DNA of 64,000 nt from Bdellovibrionales bacterium (GTDB taxonomy: Bacteria > Bdellovibrionota > UBA1018). Every line of letters begins with the position of its first letter. The stretch's first letter is position 1. Of the stretch, positions 53,594 through 62,875 are shown in pieces. Below the pieces are notes generated by a model. That model made no database searches. It had not been told where the DNA came from and worked only from the letters and a program-made list of their open reading frames with translations. The position numbers and the translations under genes are program-made. The DNA is taken from positions 1-64,000 of the forward strand of contig CANCQK010000006.1 in NCBI GenBank assembly GCA_947380295.1, given 5' to 3'.

Positions 53594-54868
53594 ATGCCGA
53601 GTCACTCGCCCCACTTCTCATCTCACTTTTCTGCGACTGGACCTTGGGATCAAATCCTACCCAAACCACTCCTACCAACTCATTTGGAGCGCACTGCACC
53701 GACCGAGGGAAGCGATGCGTTTTGGATGACTGAAGCCTGGCTGGAGTCCATGAAAAACCATGGCCTCACTCGCCCGAATCCTGCCGTCGGCTGTGTTCTG
53801 GTGAACGCAGCAGGAAAGGAAATCAGCCGGGGCCTCACTCAGCCCTTTCCAGGCTTGCACGCCGAAAAGGTCGCCATGGATCGCGTCATAGACCCGACCT
53901 CTCTGATTGGCGCAACGGCTTATGTTACTCTTGAACCCTGCTCGCATATTGGCAGAAACCCACCCTGTGCCGACTTATTAGCCAAAAGCCCTATCCAACG
54001 AATCGTAATTGCACGAACTGATCCGAATTCTCTCGTCCAAGGTCAAGGAATTGAAAAACTTCGCGCAAGCGGAAAACAAGTCGTCCTGGGCGCTCTTTCT
54101 CACGAAATTTCAGCCTGGAATCTTGGATTTTTCGTGCAACACACACTGAAACGGCCCCTCATCGCCCTGAAGTGGGCACAAACCCTTGATGGACAGCTCG
54201 CTGACGACACCATGAAATCTCACTGGATCTCTGGACCCATCTCGAGAGCTTATACCCACTGGCTCAGACAAAACTACGACCTCATTCTGGTCGGCGCTCA
54301 AACTGTTTTAAACGATTTCCCAAGGCTTGACGTAAGAGATTGCAATCTTCCCCATCAAGGCGAGCCCCTGCCAATCCTCTTTGATCCTAAAGGATTGCTT
54401 TTAAAGGCCTCACGAGAGATCCAAACTCTGCTCAAAAATCGAACGCTTTTACCCCATCGTAAACACGTCATCGTAACGACTCAGACCAACCTCAAGGCAA
54501 ATTCCAAATCGTGGGTACACGACTTAGAAAATGTGATCCTCCTCGGGCAACCTGGCCAAAAACTCATCGAGGAACTCATGCAAATCATCCAGGGTCCCGA
54601 AGTCACGAAGGCCCTTGGACGCGACGTCCAGAGCATTATGATCGAAGGAGGGAGCAAGACCCTCTCGCATTGGATTTCAGCCGGCTACGGGGATATTTTT
54701 CATACCTTCATCGCCCCTGTACTGACCGGCGGCGACAAGAATCGGGTGACAGCGAGAAAACTTTTGTCTCAAGCTTCTCGACTTCACACGCTGGCTTCTG
54801 CTCAACTTGAATCTGATATTCTGATAGAAATGATTTCACAGGAAATCAAGGAGCGCATTTTCAGCTAA
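53594..54868 (+). CDS. ribD: Riboflavin biosynthesis deaminase/reductase RibD
   Basis: The 424-residue bifunctional enzyme performs the second and third steps of riboflavin synthesis. The N-terminal deaminase has H-A-E (G-L-H-A-E-K) and P-C-x-H-x-G-R-x-P-P-C (E-P-C-S-H-I-G-R-N-P-P-C) zinc motifs. The C-terminal reductase (about 190-424) has G-Q-L-A-D, W-I-S-G and E-G-G-S-K-T-L. The deaminase starts near the second ATG at 53726, so residues 1-44 (P-S-H-S-P-H-F) are an extension or the true start is downstream. Both are open. No ribB/A/H genes are near. Confidence 0.93.
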   Translation: MPSHSPHFSSHFSATGPWDQILPKPLLPTHLERTAPTEGSDAFWMTEAWLESMKNHGLTRPNPAVGCVLVNAAGKEISRGLTQPFPGLHAEKVAMDRVIDPTSLIGATAYVTLEPCSHIGRNPPCADLLAKSPIQRIVIARTDPNSLVQGQGIEKLRASGKQVVLGALSHEISAWNLGFFVQHTLKRPLIALKWAQTLDGQLADDTMKSHWISGPISRAYTHWLRQNYDLILVGAQTVLNDFPRLDVRDCNLPHQGEPLPILFDPKGLLLKASREIQTLLKNRTLLPHRKHVIVTTQTNLKANSKSWVHDLENVILLGQPGQKLIEELMQIIQGPEVTKALGRDVQSIMIEGGSKTLSHWISAGYGDIFHTFIAPVLTGGDKNRVTARKLLSQASRLHTLASAQLESDILIEMISQEIKERIFS

Positions 54869-55469
54869 ATAGGACGCTCATGTCGAGGTGATCTCCCCAA
54901 CGCAATGAACTCGTTTGACCTCTCTCAACTGGCCCAACACCAGCTGGAGTTCCAGTAAAAAGTAAATCCCCTTCGCAAAGAGGAAAGCACTTCCGAGCAT
55001 ATTCGAGACAAGCGTCAGGTGAGTACCTCATGTCTTTCCCATACCCCACCTGCTTAACGACCCCGTTCAACAAAAACTCAAATTTTTGCTCTAAGTACTG
55101 AGGGAACTGACTCAGCTCGATCCAGGGCCCCAGCACTGCCGAGTACCGAAAAACCTTCGCCACCTCCCAAGGGTGACCCTTCTTTTTCAGTTCGGACTGC
55201 AAATCTCGTAGAGTCAAGTCTAACCCTAGAGTGACCGCATCAGGAATTCCATTCAAATTAAGCCTCAATACGATTTCGCATTCATGATGAACAGAACCTC
55301 GGCCTTGCGGAAGCTGAACGTCCAAAATCTGTCCCTTCAGCGTCGCCTCGGCGGCTTGAATGCTAGCACTCGGGGGCTTAATAAAAAGCACTGGAAAATC
55401 TGGAACTGCGTCGCCCAGCTCCTTGGCATGCTCGAGGTAATTTTTCCCAACACAAATGATTTTATCCAT
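54861..55469 (-). CDS. Fumarylacetoacetate hydrolase-family protein
   Basis: The 202-residue protein is a short FAH-family enzyme. I-I-C-V-G-K-N-Y-L-E-H-A is the family start, F-I-K-P-P-S-A-S is the active-site segment, H-H-E-C-E-I-V-L-R supplies metal-ligand Glu, and D-L-T-L-R-D-L-Q-S-E-L and F-T-G-T-P-A-G-V-G-P are further hallmarks. It hydrolyses or decarboxylates a beta-keto acid; the substrate is unknown. The ATG at 55467-55469 with GAGG nine bases upstream is preferred over a longer frame. It overlaps the end of ribD by 8 bases, convergently. Confidence 0.9.
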   Translation of the reverse strand: MDKIICVGKNYLEHAKELGDAVPDFPVLFIKPPSASIQAAEATLKGQILDVQLPQGRGSVHHECEIVLRLNLNGIPDAVTLGLDLTLRDLQSELKKKGHPWEVAKVFRYSAVLGPWIELSQFPQYLEQKFEFLLNGVVKQVGYGKDMRYSPDACLEYARKCFPLCEGDLLFTGTPAGVGPVERGQTSSLRWGDHLDMSVLFS

Positions 55470-55631
55470 AAGACTTAGCCTCAAAATCAAAGTAACACAG
55501 GCGCCAGATGCGAGAAAATGAAGAATTTGGTGCAATTCAACTTAGATTGATATAAGGCTGAATAGAGAGATAGCAGGGGGCTTACTCTAAAAGTCTAATT
55601 TGACTGAAGCCTTAGTTTTAGGGGGAATCAC

Positions 55632-56846
55632 GTGTTTAAGAGTGGACTTACGCGATTGAGTCCAATTCAGATGTGGGCACCAACCCTAGCTGTCGCTCTC
55701 GTATTATCTGGCCTTCTTCTTCAATTCGAATTTCAATATCTAGAAAATAAACTCTACGGACTTCACACCATTCACGGCCTGATCCCCCCCGGCATCACAC
55801 GCTCACCTTTTTGGGTGAATGGATTACTGACATTCATTTCTACAGCCTCAGTGCTCTACTGGATCACCTATTCGTCACCCATTTACGGTGGAATCTCCAC
55901 ACTAGCTCTTGCAATCACTCTCATAGGAATTAGCCACGTTGCACTTCAATTTAGAGGAATCTGGATTCGAGACGTCCTCCCTCTTGTTGGGATTTTTATC
56001 GGCTACTATCTAGCTGTACCCCTGCGGTTAATTCGGGAATACAAAGCGCGATGGGAACTCCAAAGATTTAATGAGGTCCACGGACAGGTCGAAGAAATGA
56101 AGAACCACTTTATCTCGCTGGTTACTCATGATCTAAAAACCCCCGTAGCCAAGATCCAAGGCTTAGCCGAAGTGACACTGCGGCTCGCACAAAAGCATCA
56201 AGATCAGTCCGAACTCATCGCAATAGATCACCTCCTTCACGCAACAGAAGAGCTCGATCACTTTATCACTCAAATTTTAGAGCTGACTCGAATCGAATCG
56301 AATCAGATCCAACTCAAAATGGAAAGCAAGGACATCAATGTTCTCATCGAAAAGGTGATCACACGCTTTGATCAGCAGATTTCAGATAAAAACATCTCCA
56401 TTGATCTTCAACTCGAGCCCCTTTTTCCAATCAAATTAGACTCTGAACTCACTTATAAGGTTCTCAGTAACATTCTCGATAACGCACTAAAATACGCTCC
56501 TCCTCAATCTACAATCCTGATCCAGTCTAAAGAAGAATCTGATTGGATTCACATCACGATCGCAGATCAAGGCATTGGAATGACTCAAGAGGAACTCAGC
56601 AGACTCTTTAGTCGATTCTTTCGTGGCAAAAATGAAGTGACTGCAACCTATCCAGGCACTGGACTCGGTCTCTACCTCTCAAAATACTTTGTAGAGGCTC
56701 AAGGTGGACGAATTGAAGCAGCAAGCGAACTGCAACAGGGAAGCAAATTTAGCATTCACCTCCCCATCACGACGAAACACCATACAAAAAGAACAGTTCA
56801 ACCTCTATTTACTGCTGACCCACCGAAGGAGAATCTCCATGTTTAA
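55632..56846 (+). CDS. Membrane sensor histidine kinase
   Basis: The 404-residue kinase has three to four N-terminal membrane segments (about 14-31, 62-80, 88-105, 113-130). A short coiled linker and the dimerisation box F-I-S-L-V-T-H-D-L-K-T-P follow, with His166. The ATP-binding domain shows N-I-L-D-N-A-L-K-Y (N box), D-Q-G-I-G-M (G1) and G-T-G-L-G-L-Y (G2). The membrane module recalls the part after CHASE2 domains, but no CHASE2 domain is present, so the stimulus may be membrane-borne. Its start is GTG after a GGGGGAATC site. It overlaps the response-regulator gene by 8 bases, so the two form a two-component pair. Confidence 0.93.
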   Translation: MFKSGLTRLSPIQMWAPTLAVALVLSGLLLQFEFQYLENKLYGLHTIHGLIPPGITRSPFWVNGLLTFISTASVLYWITYSSPIYGGISTLALAITLIGISHVALQFRGIWIRDVLPLVGIFIGYYLAVPLRLIREYKARWELQRFNEVHGQVEEMKNHFISLVTHDLKTPVAKIQGLAEVTLRLAQKHQDQSELIAIDHLLHATEELDHFITQILELTRIESNQIQLKMESKDINVLIEKVITRFDQQISDKNISIDLQLEPLFPIKLDSELTYKVLSNILDNALKYAPPQSTILIQSKEESDWIHITIADQGIGMTQEELSRLFSRFFRGKNEVTATYPGTGLGLYLSKYFVEAQGGRIEAASELQQGSKFSIHLPITTKHHTKRTVQPLFTADPPKENLHV

Positions 56847-58269
56847 TGTCCTCGTTGCGGATGATGACAGCGACCTGAGAAATGCTGTTGTTGCAGCATT
56901 TTCAGACCGAAACTATGTTGTGGATCAAGCTAGAAACGGAGAGGAATGCATCCATCGCGCTCTAGGAGGTCACTATGATCTAGTTCTCCTCGATGTGAAC
57001 ATGCCAAAGGTCTCCGGACTTCAAGCACTCAGAGAAATCAAGGCCCATGACCCCACGGTGATTGTCATCGTACTCACGGCCTACTCCAATATTCGTGACG
57101 CGATCGAGGCCACCCGTGAGGGGGCTTACAATTATGTTGAAAAGCCAATTCGAGCAGAACACCTAGTCGATTTGGTCGAGCAGGCAATTCGGGCAAAGAA
57201 AATGATTCAAAACATGACTTTAGCCGCACCTGTTTTTCGACTTTCGAACGGAAGCGAATTTATTGGACAAAGCCAGGAAATGAAAAAAGTATTCGCAATC
57301 ATCGACAAATTGTCACGAGTCGATACGGCTGTTTTGATTCGAGGCGAGAGTGGCACAGGCAAGGAACTTGTCGCACAAGCACTCCACTACAACGGCCCGA
57401 GAAAGGCTCATCGGTTTGTCTGTGTGAACTGCTCGGCAATCCCAGAGAATCTCATTGAAAGCGAACTCTTTGGACACGAGAAAGGCTCATTCACGGGAGC
57501 CGACTCCAGAAAAATTGGAAAATTTCAGTATGCAGATGGCGGCACACTTTTCCTCGACGAGATTGGAGACATCTCTCCGTCAATGCAAGTCAAGCTCCTC
57601 AGAGTGCTCCAAGAAAAAACATTTTTCCCCGTGGGCTCGAATCGAGAGATCGAAGTCAACTTGCGAATCGTTGCAGCAACCCATAGAAACCTAGAAGATC
57701 TCATCCAAAAGGGACAATTCCGCGAGGATCTCTTTTATCGACTCAACGTCATCCCCATTCAACTCCCTCCACTGCGAGACCGCAGGAATGATATTGATGC
57801 GCTCACCACCTACTTTATTGAAAAGTTTAACCAGCACCACAAAAAAAACATGAGCGGCATTTCACAACCTGCCCTGCAGCTCTTAAAAAACTACCTCTGG
57901 CCAGGAAATATCCGAGAACTAGAGAATGTCATCGAGCACGCCTTTGTCATTGAAAATAACCTAGAAATCACACCCAAGAGTCTGCCGGCAAACGTCCAAC
58001 GCACTCGGGTGAGTTCGTTTAAGATCGGAGCGAAGCCCTCGATCAACGAACGCCCGGGACTCACCGTGAATGAAGACAGCCTAAAAAGTGATCTCCAAGC
58101 GCTCGACTTCCAAGCCCAAAAAGAAGTCTTCGAGAAACAATTTCTCATCACAGCGCTGCAAAAATTCAAAGGAAAGATTAACCAGACCGCTCTTCAGGCC
58201 AATATTCCGAAAAAGACACTCCTCAGGAAGCTCGAAAAGTACAGGATCAACGCACGCGACTACGCTTAA
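56839..58269 (+). CDS. NtrC-family sigma-54-dependent response regulator
   Basis: The 476-residue regulator has a receiver domain with Asp52 in L-V-L-L-D-V-N-M-P, and D8-D9-D10 near the start. A sigma-54 AAA+ domain has Walker A G-E-S-G-T-G-K-E (169-176), G-S-F-T-G-A (216-221, a GAFTGA variant) and G-G-T-L-F-L-D-E-I-G-D (234-244). A Fis-type helix-turn-helix at the C-terminus has I-N-Q-T-A-L-Q-A-N-I-P. It activates promoters that need sigma-54. The ATG at 56839, with AAGGAGAATC upstream, is chosen. It is controlled by the kinase that overlaps its start. Confidence 0.95.
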   Translation: MFNVLVADDDSDLRNAVVAAFSDRNYVVDQARNGEECIHRALGGHYDLVLLDVNMPKVSGLQALREIKAHDPTVIVIVLTAYSNIRDAIEATREGAYNYVEKPIRAEHLVDLVEQAIRAKKMIQNMTLAAPVFRLSNGSEFIGQSQEMKKVFAIIDKLSRVDTAVLIRGESGTGKELVAQALHYNGPRKAHRFVCVNCSAIPENLIESELFGHEKGSFTGADSRKIGKFQYADGGTLFLDEIGDISPSMQVKLLRVLQEKTFFPVGSNREIEVNLRIVAATHRNLEDLIQKGQFREDLFYRLNVIPIQLPPLRDRRNDIDALTTYFIEKFNQHHKKNMSGISQPALQLLKNYLWPGNIRELENVIEHAFVIENNLEITPKSLPANVQRTRVSSFKIGAKPSINERPGLTVNEDSLKSDLQALDFQAQKEVFEKQFLITALQKFKGKINQTALQANIPKKTLLRKLEKYRINARDYA

Positions 58270-58366
58270 TCGCGCTCCAGAAATTGCTGACCCTGATCAC
58301 ACCAAAGGCCCAGAAGTTGCTAATCTAAAAAGAGGTGATTTAAAATAAATAAAGGGGGACTTCCCA

Positions 58367-58963
58367 ATGAGTCAGAAGAAGTCTGAGCTTTTTTGCGCCC
58401 TTGGTCCGGATAATGCTGAGCACGAAATTCGAAAAGCTTATCATGGAGTGATCGAGACGAGTGCATTTTACCTATGGACTTCAAGACTCATTCCTGGGGT
58501 TAACCCGACTGCAATGAGGGATGCTTATACCCGATCCTACCAACTCTACTCCCAAGGAAACCGTCTTGCGGCTGAGCGCTGGGCGCGAACTGCGAAGCAC
58601 CTCGCCCAAGCTTTTCGCCATGAGGCGAAAATCGCCTTCCTCGAGCAAGATCCCAAAATCCTCCCCTACCTTGAGGGTGCCCACGATCAAGAATACGGAC
58701 TTTTCGAACGATCCGACACCACTTCAGACTTACTCAACTCTGTCGCCGCTCGCATTTCAACTCAACCCGACCCAGCTCAAAAAGAAATGAAACACTACCT
58801 AGACCGCGCACATGAGTTACTCAAAAAGCTCGAAAACCCTGAAGAAAAGCACGAACTCCTCCGTGCCGAACGAATCCAAGCCGCTCATGAATACGGAAGA
58901 ACTTTGGAATGCATGACTCTCGCGCATGAAGCCGAACAAAAGTCACACCCGCAGGCAGCTTGA
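58367..58963 (+). CDS. Helical protein of unknown function downstream of the two-component pair
   Basis: The 198-residue product is charged and almost wholly helical (R-D-A-Y-T-R-S-Y-Q-L-Y, A-A-E-R-W-A-R-T-A-K-H-L-A). It has no signal peptide and may form a TPR-like or coiled-coil bundle. AAAGGGGGAC precedes the ATG. It is 97 bases after the regulator and could be its target or unrelated. No family recognised. Confidence 0.55.
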   Translation: MSQKKSELFCALGPDNAEHEIRKAYHGVIETSAFYLWTSRLIPGVNPTAMRDAYTRSYQLYSQGNRLAAERWARTAKHLAQAFRHEAKIAFLEQDPKILPYLEGAHDQEYGLFERSDTTSDLLNSVAARISTQPDPAQKEMKHYLDRAHELLKKLENPEEKHELLRAERIQAAHEYGRTLECMTLAHEAEQKSHPQAA

Positions 58964-59011
58964 AAATGGAATCGAAGCAATCGTCCGCTCGCAGCAGCCA
59001 ACCAACCAAAA

Positions 59012-61666
59012 TCACTGTAGAACGGGATAGGAACCGTCCACGATATTCCAATAAGTTGAATTGTAAGTAGAAAAAGTCGTCGCCTGATGCATTTCAGACG
59101 TCGTTTTACCATCGCCTGCTGCACTGACCGACTGCATCGTAGACTCAATGTCCCAAAATCTATAGTTCCCAAAAACTGTAGAGCCGCTTTCCACAAACCC
59201 AACTAAACCTCCCACGCGAATTGGCGGAGAACTCGCCAAAATCACGGGTGCAGCCGCGTAAGAGGTGCTAATACCCAGACTTGCAGAGGTAGCTAAACCG
59301 CCCACAAGACCACCGATGTTATCACCACTCGTCTGCGAGGCATCGATCAGAGCGTTAGAAGAAACAAACGAATCGTATATCGTATTACTAGTGGCCACCG
59401 ATTCGAGGTTTACTTTGCCAACCAATCCTCCAAGCCAGCCTGCACCCGCACCTGAACTCAGCTGAACCTGGGCTGAAAAATAAGAGCGTTGGATGGTTGA
59501 AGTATCGAGCACACCCACCAGGCCGCCCACCTGACTCAAGCCCGTGACCACCCCCAATTCAAACGCCAATCCGTAACCGGTGACAGACCCAAAATGGGCG
59601 TCCTCTAAAGCCGACCTCTTCAAAAGTCCCACGATCCCGCCCACCTGGGACCAGCTGCCGAAATCTAAAGTGCTACTTTCAATCGAAACATTCGTGATCG
59701 TAGCACCATCCGTAAGTCCAGCCAGAATGCCCGCATAAGTCTTATTATGAGCAGCATCGATTTGCTCATCCCCTGTGGACCCATTCGAGATCGAAAAACC
59801 AGTGATTGATAAATCCTTAATCCAGGAGTTGGTGCCTAATTTTGCAAAAAGCCCAATCGGGAGAAAAGAACTGTCACTCGCATTAACAAACGCCCCCGAA
59901 TGATTCCAACCCGACAGAGTATGATGATTGCCATCAAAGACTCCCGTGAAAGCAGCATAACTTCCCGTGACCGACCCGGACGTGACCGAATAGCCAATCG
60001 GCTCCATCCCCCCGCTCAAATCAAAATCTCTCTTTAGAATAAAGGACCGATCGAGGTTCTGACCAACACGCGCCAATTGAGCCACACTGCAAATCTCATA
60101 AGGACTTCCAGCAGTGCCCTCACCTCGCCCAAATGGATTTCCGAGCACATCACAAGGATCGACGGAAACTGTAACGGGCGCAACCGAAGAGGTTCCCGCC
60201 GAATTTGTCGCAACCACATCCAATGATCTAGTCCCGAAGGTGGTCGATGCGCCAGTAATCATGCAACTGTAAGGATCAATAGAAAAGCCGGTATGACTTC
60301 CTTGAAACGCACAGATACCATCAAAACTAAAGGTAGAAGGCGCAATGGACACGGCTAAGTTCACAAAGGTGCTTGTCCCCGAGGCACCCGCATAACTGAG
60401 AGTCGGAATACCCCCTTGTCCAGCATTGTTGATTCCACCGAAAGGGATTGGTAGATTGGCATTACCTCCAATACTCACCCCCGCACCCGAGGAGCCCCCA
60501 ATCGAACCTGACATCAACGCCCCGACATGACTCGGAACCTGGTCCGGACCTGGAACGTTCAGGCTAAAGTTATCTACCGGGCAAGCATTGATCACCAATA
60601 CCCCCGAGTTCATGCCCACTAGTTTTCCTGCATAATCCCCGGTGCTTTGGGCATCATTCTGCCCAAGAGTAATAGAACCAGGCCCGCCGCTAACTCCCTG
60701 CAAAAACGAAGTCCCGGTCACACGCCCGGCAATCCCACCCACATTCTCAAAGCCCTTCACAGAAATCGGGCTCATCAGAATCCCATCCGTCAAAGAAGAG
60801 CCCTCGAGAAGCCCAACCATTCCCCCCACATTTTGCTGGGTGCCGATTACGGACCCGATCACTCTAGAGCCTGCAATCCCTTTCCCTGCCTGAGAATAGG
60901 TCGAGGAATTGATGAGATGACCTACTAAACCTCCCACTCTGGATTGACCTTCAATAGGCGGCCACAATTGAGCAAAAGAGTTCAGTAAACCAGAGTCAGC
61001 CATGCTCCCAACGATCCCACCTACATCAGACCAAGTGGGCAACGAGAGTATGGGAAAGCTAACTCTGACATTTATGATTGAAGCCCCAGTGGCCAAGCCT
61101 GCAAGAATCCCAGCACCCGATTGAATCCCCGAACTCCCCCCGCTCCAGGAAAGAGTGAATTGATTTAGAGTCAGATTTTTCACCACGGCACCTGATCCCA
61201 AACTAGCAAAAAACCCTAGTGGGAGCGCTACTCCAGCCACAGACCTGCTGCCGGTGTAAGCCCAACCCATGATCGTATAACCTGATCCATCAAAGACTCC
61301 TGTGAAATCTAAGTAAGAACAGCCCGAGCTAGAAGTGCCCAGATATCCGATCGGCTGAACCAAGTGAGTATCCCCAGTCAAATCGAGATCACTCATCAGT
61401 TTGAAGGCACTCGATCGATACTGGGCATCCCCGACATGAGCAAGATCGACACTCGACCAGACCTGATAAGGATCACTTAACGTACCTGCTCCAAGGCTAA
61501 ATCGATATAAAGTAGACGTAGACTCAGAACAGCTTACCGACGAGGAAGCGCCCGAATCAGGACCCACAGATCCCGTAATTTCCACAGAACAACTTAAAAG
61601 AAGGAGAGAAGTAGAAAGCAAGAAGAGAGACCGATTAACGAGTGGAAACCTCGGGCTCGAGTGCAT
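59012..61666 (-). CDS. GLUG-repeat surface lipoprotein
   Basis: The 884-residue protein has a lipobox at L-L-S-C (Cys26). It then contains two similar blocks, each starting G-S-P-Y-x-I/V-C/W-S and Q-L-A-R/H-V-G and carrying GLUG-type repeats (V-G-G-I-V-G, V-G-G-L-V-G, N-I-G-G-L-V-G). Between them, about residues 440-500, an Ig-like segment ends in S-V-A-P-V-T-V-S-V. GLUG repeats form parallel beta solenoids in adhesins and bacterial surface proteins. The cysteines in the blocks suggest stabilised turns. It is probably outer-membrane anchored and exposed. The start lies only a few bases after a strong promoter, so the mRNA may be nearly leaderless. Confidence 0.82.
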   Translation of the reverse strand: MHSSPRFPLVNRSLFLLSTSLLLLSCSVEITGSVGPDSGASSSVSCSESTSTLYRFSLGAGTLSDPYQVWSSVDLAHVGDAQYRSSAFKLMSDLDLTGDTHLVQPIGYLGTSSSGCSYLDFTGVFDGSGYTIMGWAYTGSRSVAGVALPLGFFASLGSGAVVKNLTLNQFTLSWSGGSSGIQSGAGILAGLATGASIINVRVSFPILSLPTWSDVGGIVGSMADSGLLNSFAQLWPPIEGQSRVGGLVGHLINSSTYSQAGKGIAGSRVIGSVIGTQQNVGGMVGLLEGSSLTDGILMSPISVKGFENVGGIAGRVTGTSFLQGVSGGPGSITLGQNDAQSTGDYAGKLVGMNSGVLVINACPVDNFSLNVPGPDQVPSHVGALMSGSIGGSSGAGVSIGGNANLPIPFGGINNAGQGGIPTLSYAGASGTSTFVNLAVSIAPSTFSFDGICAFQGSHTGFSIDPYSCMITGASTTFGTRSLDVVATNSAGTSSVAPVTVSVDPCDVLGNPFGRGEGTAGSPYEICSVAQLARVGQNLDRSFILKRDFDLSGGMEPIGYSVTSGSVTGSYAAFTGVFDGNHHTLSGWNHSGAFVNASDSSFLPIGLFAKLGTNSWIKDLSITGFSISNGSTGDEQIDAAHNKTYAGILAGLTDGATITNVSIESSTLDFGSWSQVGGIVGLLKRSALEDAHFGSVTGYGLAFELGVVTGLSQVGGLVGVLDTSTIQRSYFSAQVQLSSGAGAGWLGGLVGKVNLESVATSNTIYDSFVSSNALIDASQTSGDNIGGLVGGLATSASLGISTSYAAAPVILASSPPIRVGGLVGFVESGSTVFGNYRFWDIESTMQSVSAAGDGKTTSEMHQATTFSTYNSTYWNIVDGSYPVLQ

Positions 61667-61675
61667 AGATGCTTC

Positions 61676-61705
61676 AGTTTAGCTATTCTTGATTAATTTA
61701 GTCAA
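61676..61705 (-). promoter_or_regulatory. Sigma-70-like promoter of the GLUG lipoprotein
   Basis: On the minus strand TTGACT (61700-61705), an 18-base spacer and TAAACT (61676-61681) precede the lipoprotein ATG (61664-61666) by about 10 bases. Transcription would begin within a few bases of the start codon, giving a nearly leaderless mRNA. Confidence 0.5.
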
Positions 61706-61823
61706 TTTAAATCAAAATAGACACACGAGAAGATTGGGAACCCAATACGACACCAATTCTAAATACTGTGTCATTTTAGACGTAAGCCAAATTTATGGAG
61801 CCCGCATAAACCGCCGACCAAAC

Positions 61824-61857
61824 AAAAAAAAAATGGCCCCATTTCTGGGGCCATTTT
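61824..61857 (-). terminator. Rho-independent terminator of rplM-rpsI
   Basis: AAAATGGCCCC (61830-61840) pairs with GGGGCCATTTT (61847-61857) around ATTTCT. On the minus strand the hairpin is followed by a T-run (plus-strand A at 61824-61833). It lies 28 bases after the rpsI stop. Confidence 0.9.
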
Positions 61858-61884
61858 CTAAAATTGCATACTGTAACGTTAAGA

Positions 61885-62283
61885 TTAACGCTTGGAGTAT
61901 TGGTAGCGTCGGCGTGCACCAGCCAAGCCGTACTTTTTACGCTCAACTTCGCGGGAGTCGCGAGTGAGGTGTCCAGCTTTTTTCAGCACTGGGCGAAACG
62001 CAGGGTCAACTTCAAGGAGGGCTCGGGCAATGCCGTGCTTCACAGCGCCAGCTTGTCCAGAAAGTCCACCACCATGAACATTGATCGAAATATCAAAGCG
62101 ACCTGCAGTTGAGGTCAACTCTAAAGGTTGCATGATCACCATGCGAGAAGTCGGGCGAGGAAAATATTCCTCGAAAGTCCGATCGTTCACGCGGATTACA
62201 CCTTCATCTCCGGTTCGGGGGCGAAGATAAACACGAGCAATCGCGTTTTTTCGCTTTCCCACGCGGTGTAACTGTTTTTCCAT
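61885..62283 (-). CDS. rpsI: Ribosomal protein S9
   Basis: The 132-residue protein has [10 protein letters not shown] near the start, [21 protein letters not shown] and the C-terminal tail [10 protein letters not shown] that reaches the decoding site. It follows rplM by 14 bases, the usual order, and a terminator ends the operon. Confidence 0.98.
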   Translation of the reverse strand: MEKQLHRVGKRKNAIARVYLRPRTGDEGVIRVNDRTFEEYFPRPTSRMVIMQPLELTSTAGRFDISINVHGGGLSGQAGAVKHGIARALLEVDPAFRPVLKKAGHLTRDSREVERKKYGLAGARRRYQYSKR

Positions 62284-62297
62284 TTCAAATATCTCCT

Positions 62298-62810
62298 TTA
62301 AGAAACTTTGGCTTTAGGACGGGAAACAACCGTGTTACGGGCTGCCCCGGCAGGGAGCTGTTGCGGGCCTTGAGCTTGATGAGGATGCTCGTTGCCAGCG
62401 AAAATTTTCAATTTTTTCATCTGATGCCGAGCAAGGTTCGACTTGTTGGTCATACCCCAAACAGCACGTCTCAAAATTTCTTCTGGATGCTGAGCCAACA
62501 TTTGCTTAGCGGTTTTCGTCTTAAGACCACCGACGTATCCGGAATGATCGCGATACAGTTTGTCGTTCCACTTATTACGAGTGAAAACAACTTGATCTGC
62601 ATTGATCACGACCACGAAATCACCGGTATCGGCGTGCTTCGTGAAGGTAGGCTTGTGCTTACCAATAAGAACACGAGCTAAAACCGTAGCGAGACGACCC
62701 ACCACTTGGTCTTTTGCATCAACGACATACCACTTTGGCGCATTCTGCCCTTTGGGCTCGAAAAAGTGGGGACCATACTGCTTTGCCTGATAGGACTTTT
62801 GCTGAAACAT
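62298..62810 (-). CDS. rplM: Ribosomal protein L13
   Basis: The 170-residue protein has [22 protein letters not shown] and [13 protein letters not shown]. It is about 25 residues longer than E. coli L13, with a short N-terminal extension and a C-terminal H-Q-A-Q-G-P-Q tail. It heads the rplM-rpsI pair and is divergent from the agmatinase gene. Confidence 0.97.
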   Translation of the reverse strand: MFQQKSYQAKQYGPHFFEPKGQNAPKWYVVDAKDQVVGRLATVLARVLIGKHKPTFTKHADTGDFVVVINADQVVFTRNKWNDKLYRDHSGYVGGLKTKTAKQMLAQHPEEILRRAVWGMTNKSNLARHQMKKLKIFAGNEHPHQAQGPQQLPAGAARNTVVSRPKAKVS

Positions 62811-62875
62811 AGGACAGTGGAATTACAGGAGCCTAGAGTTGAAGTCAACCTATTTCTAGAGTACATTCTTTAGAA

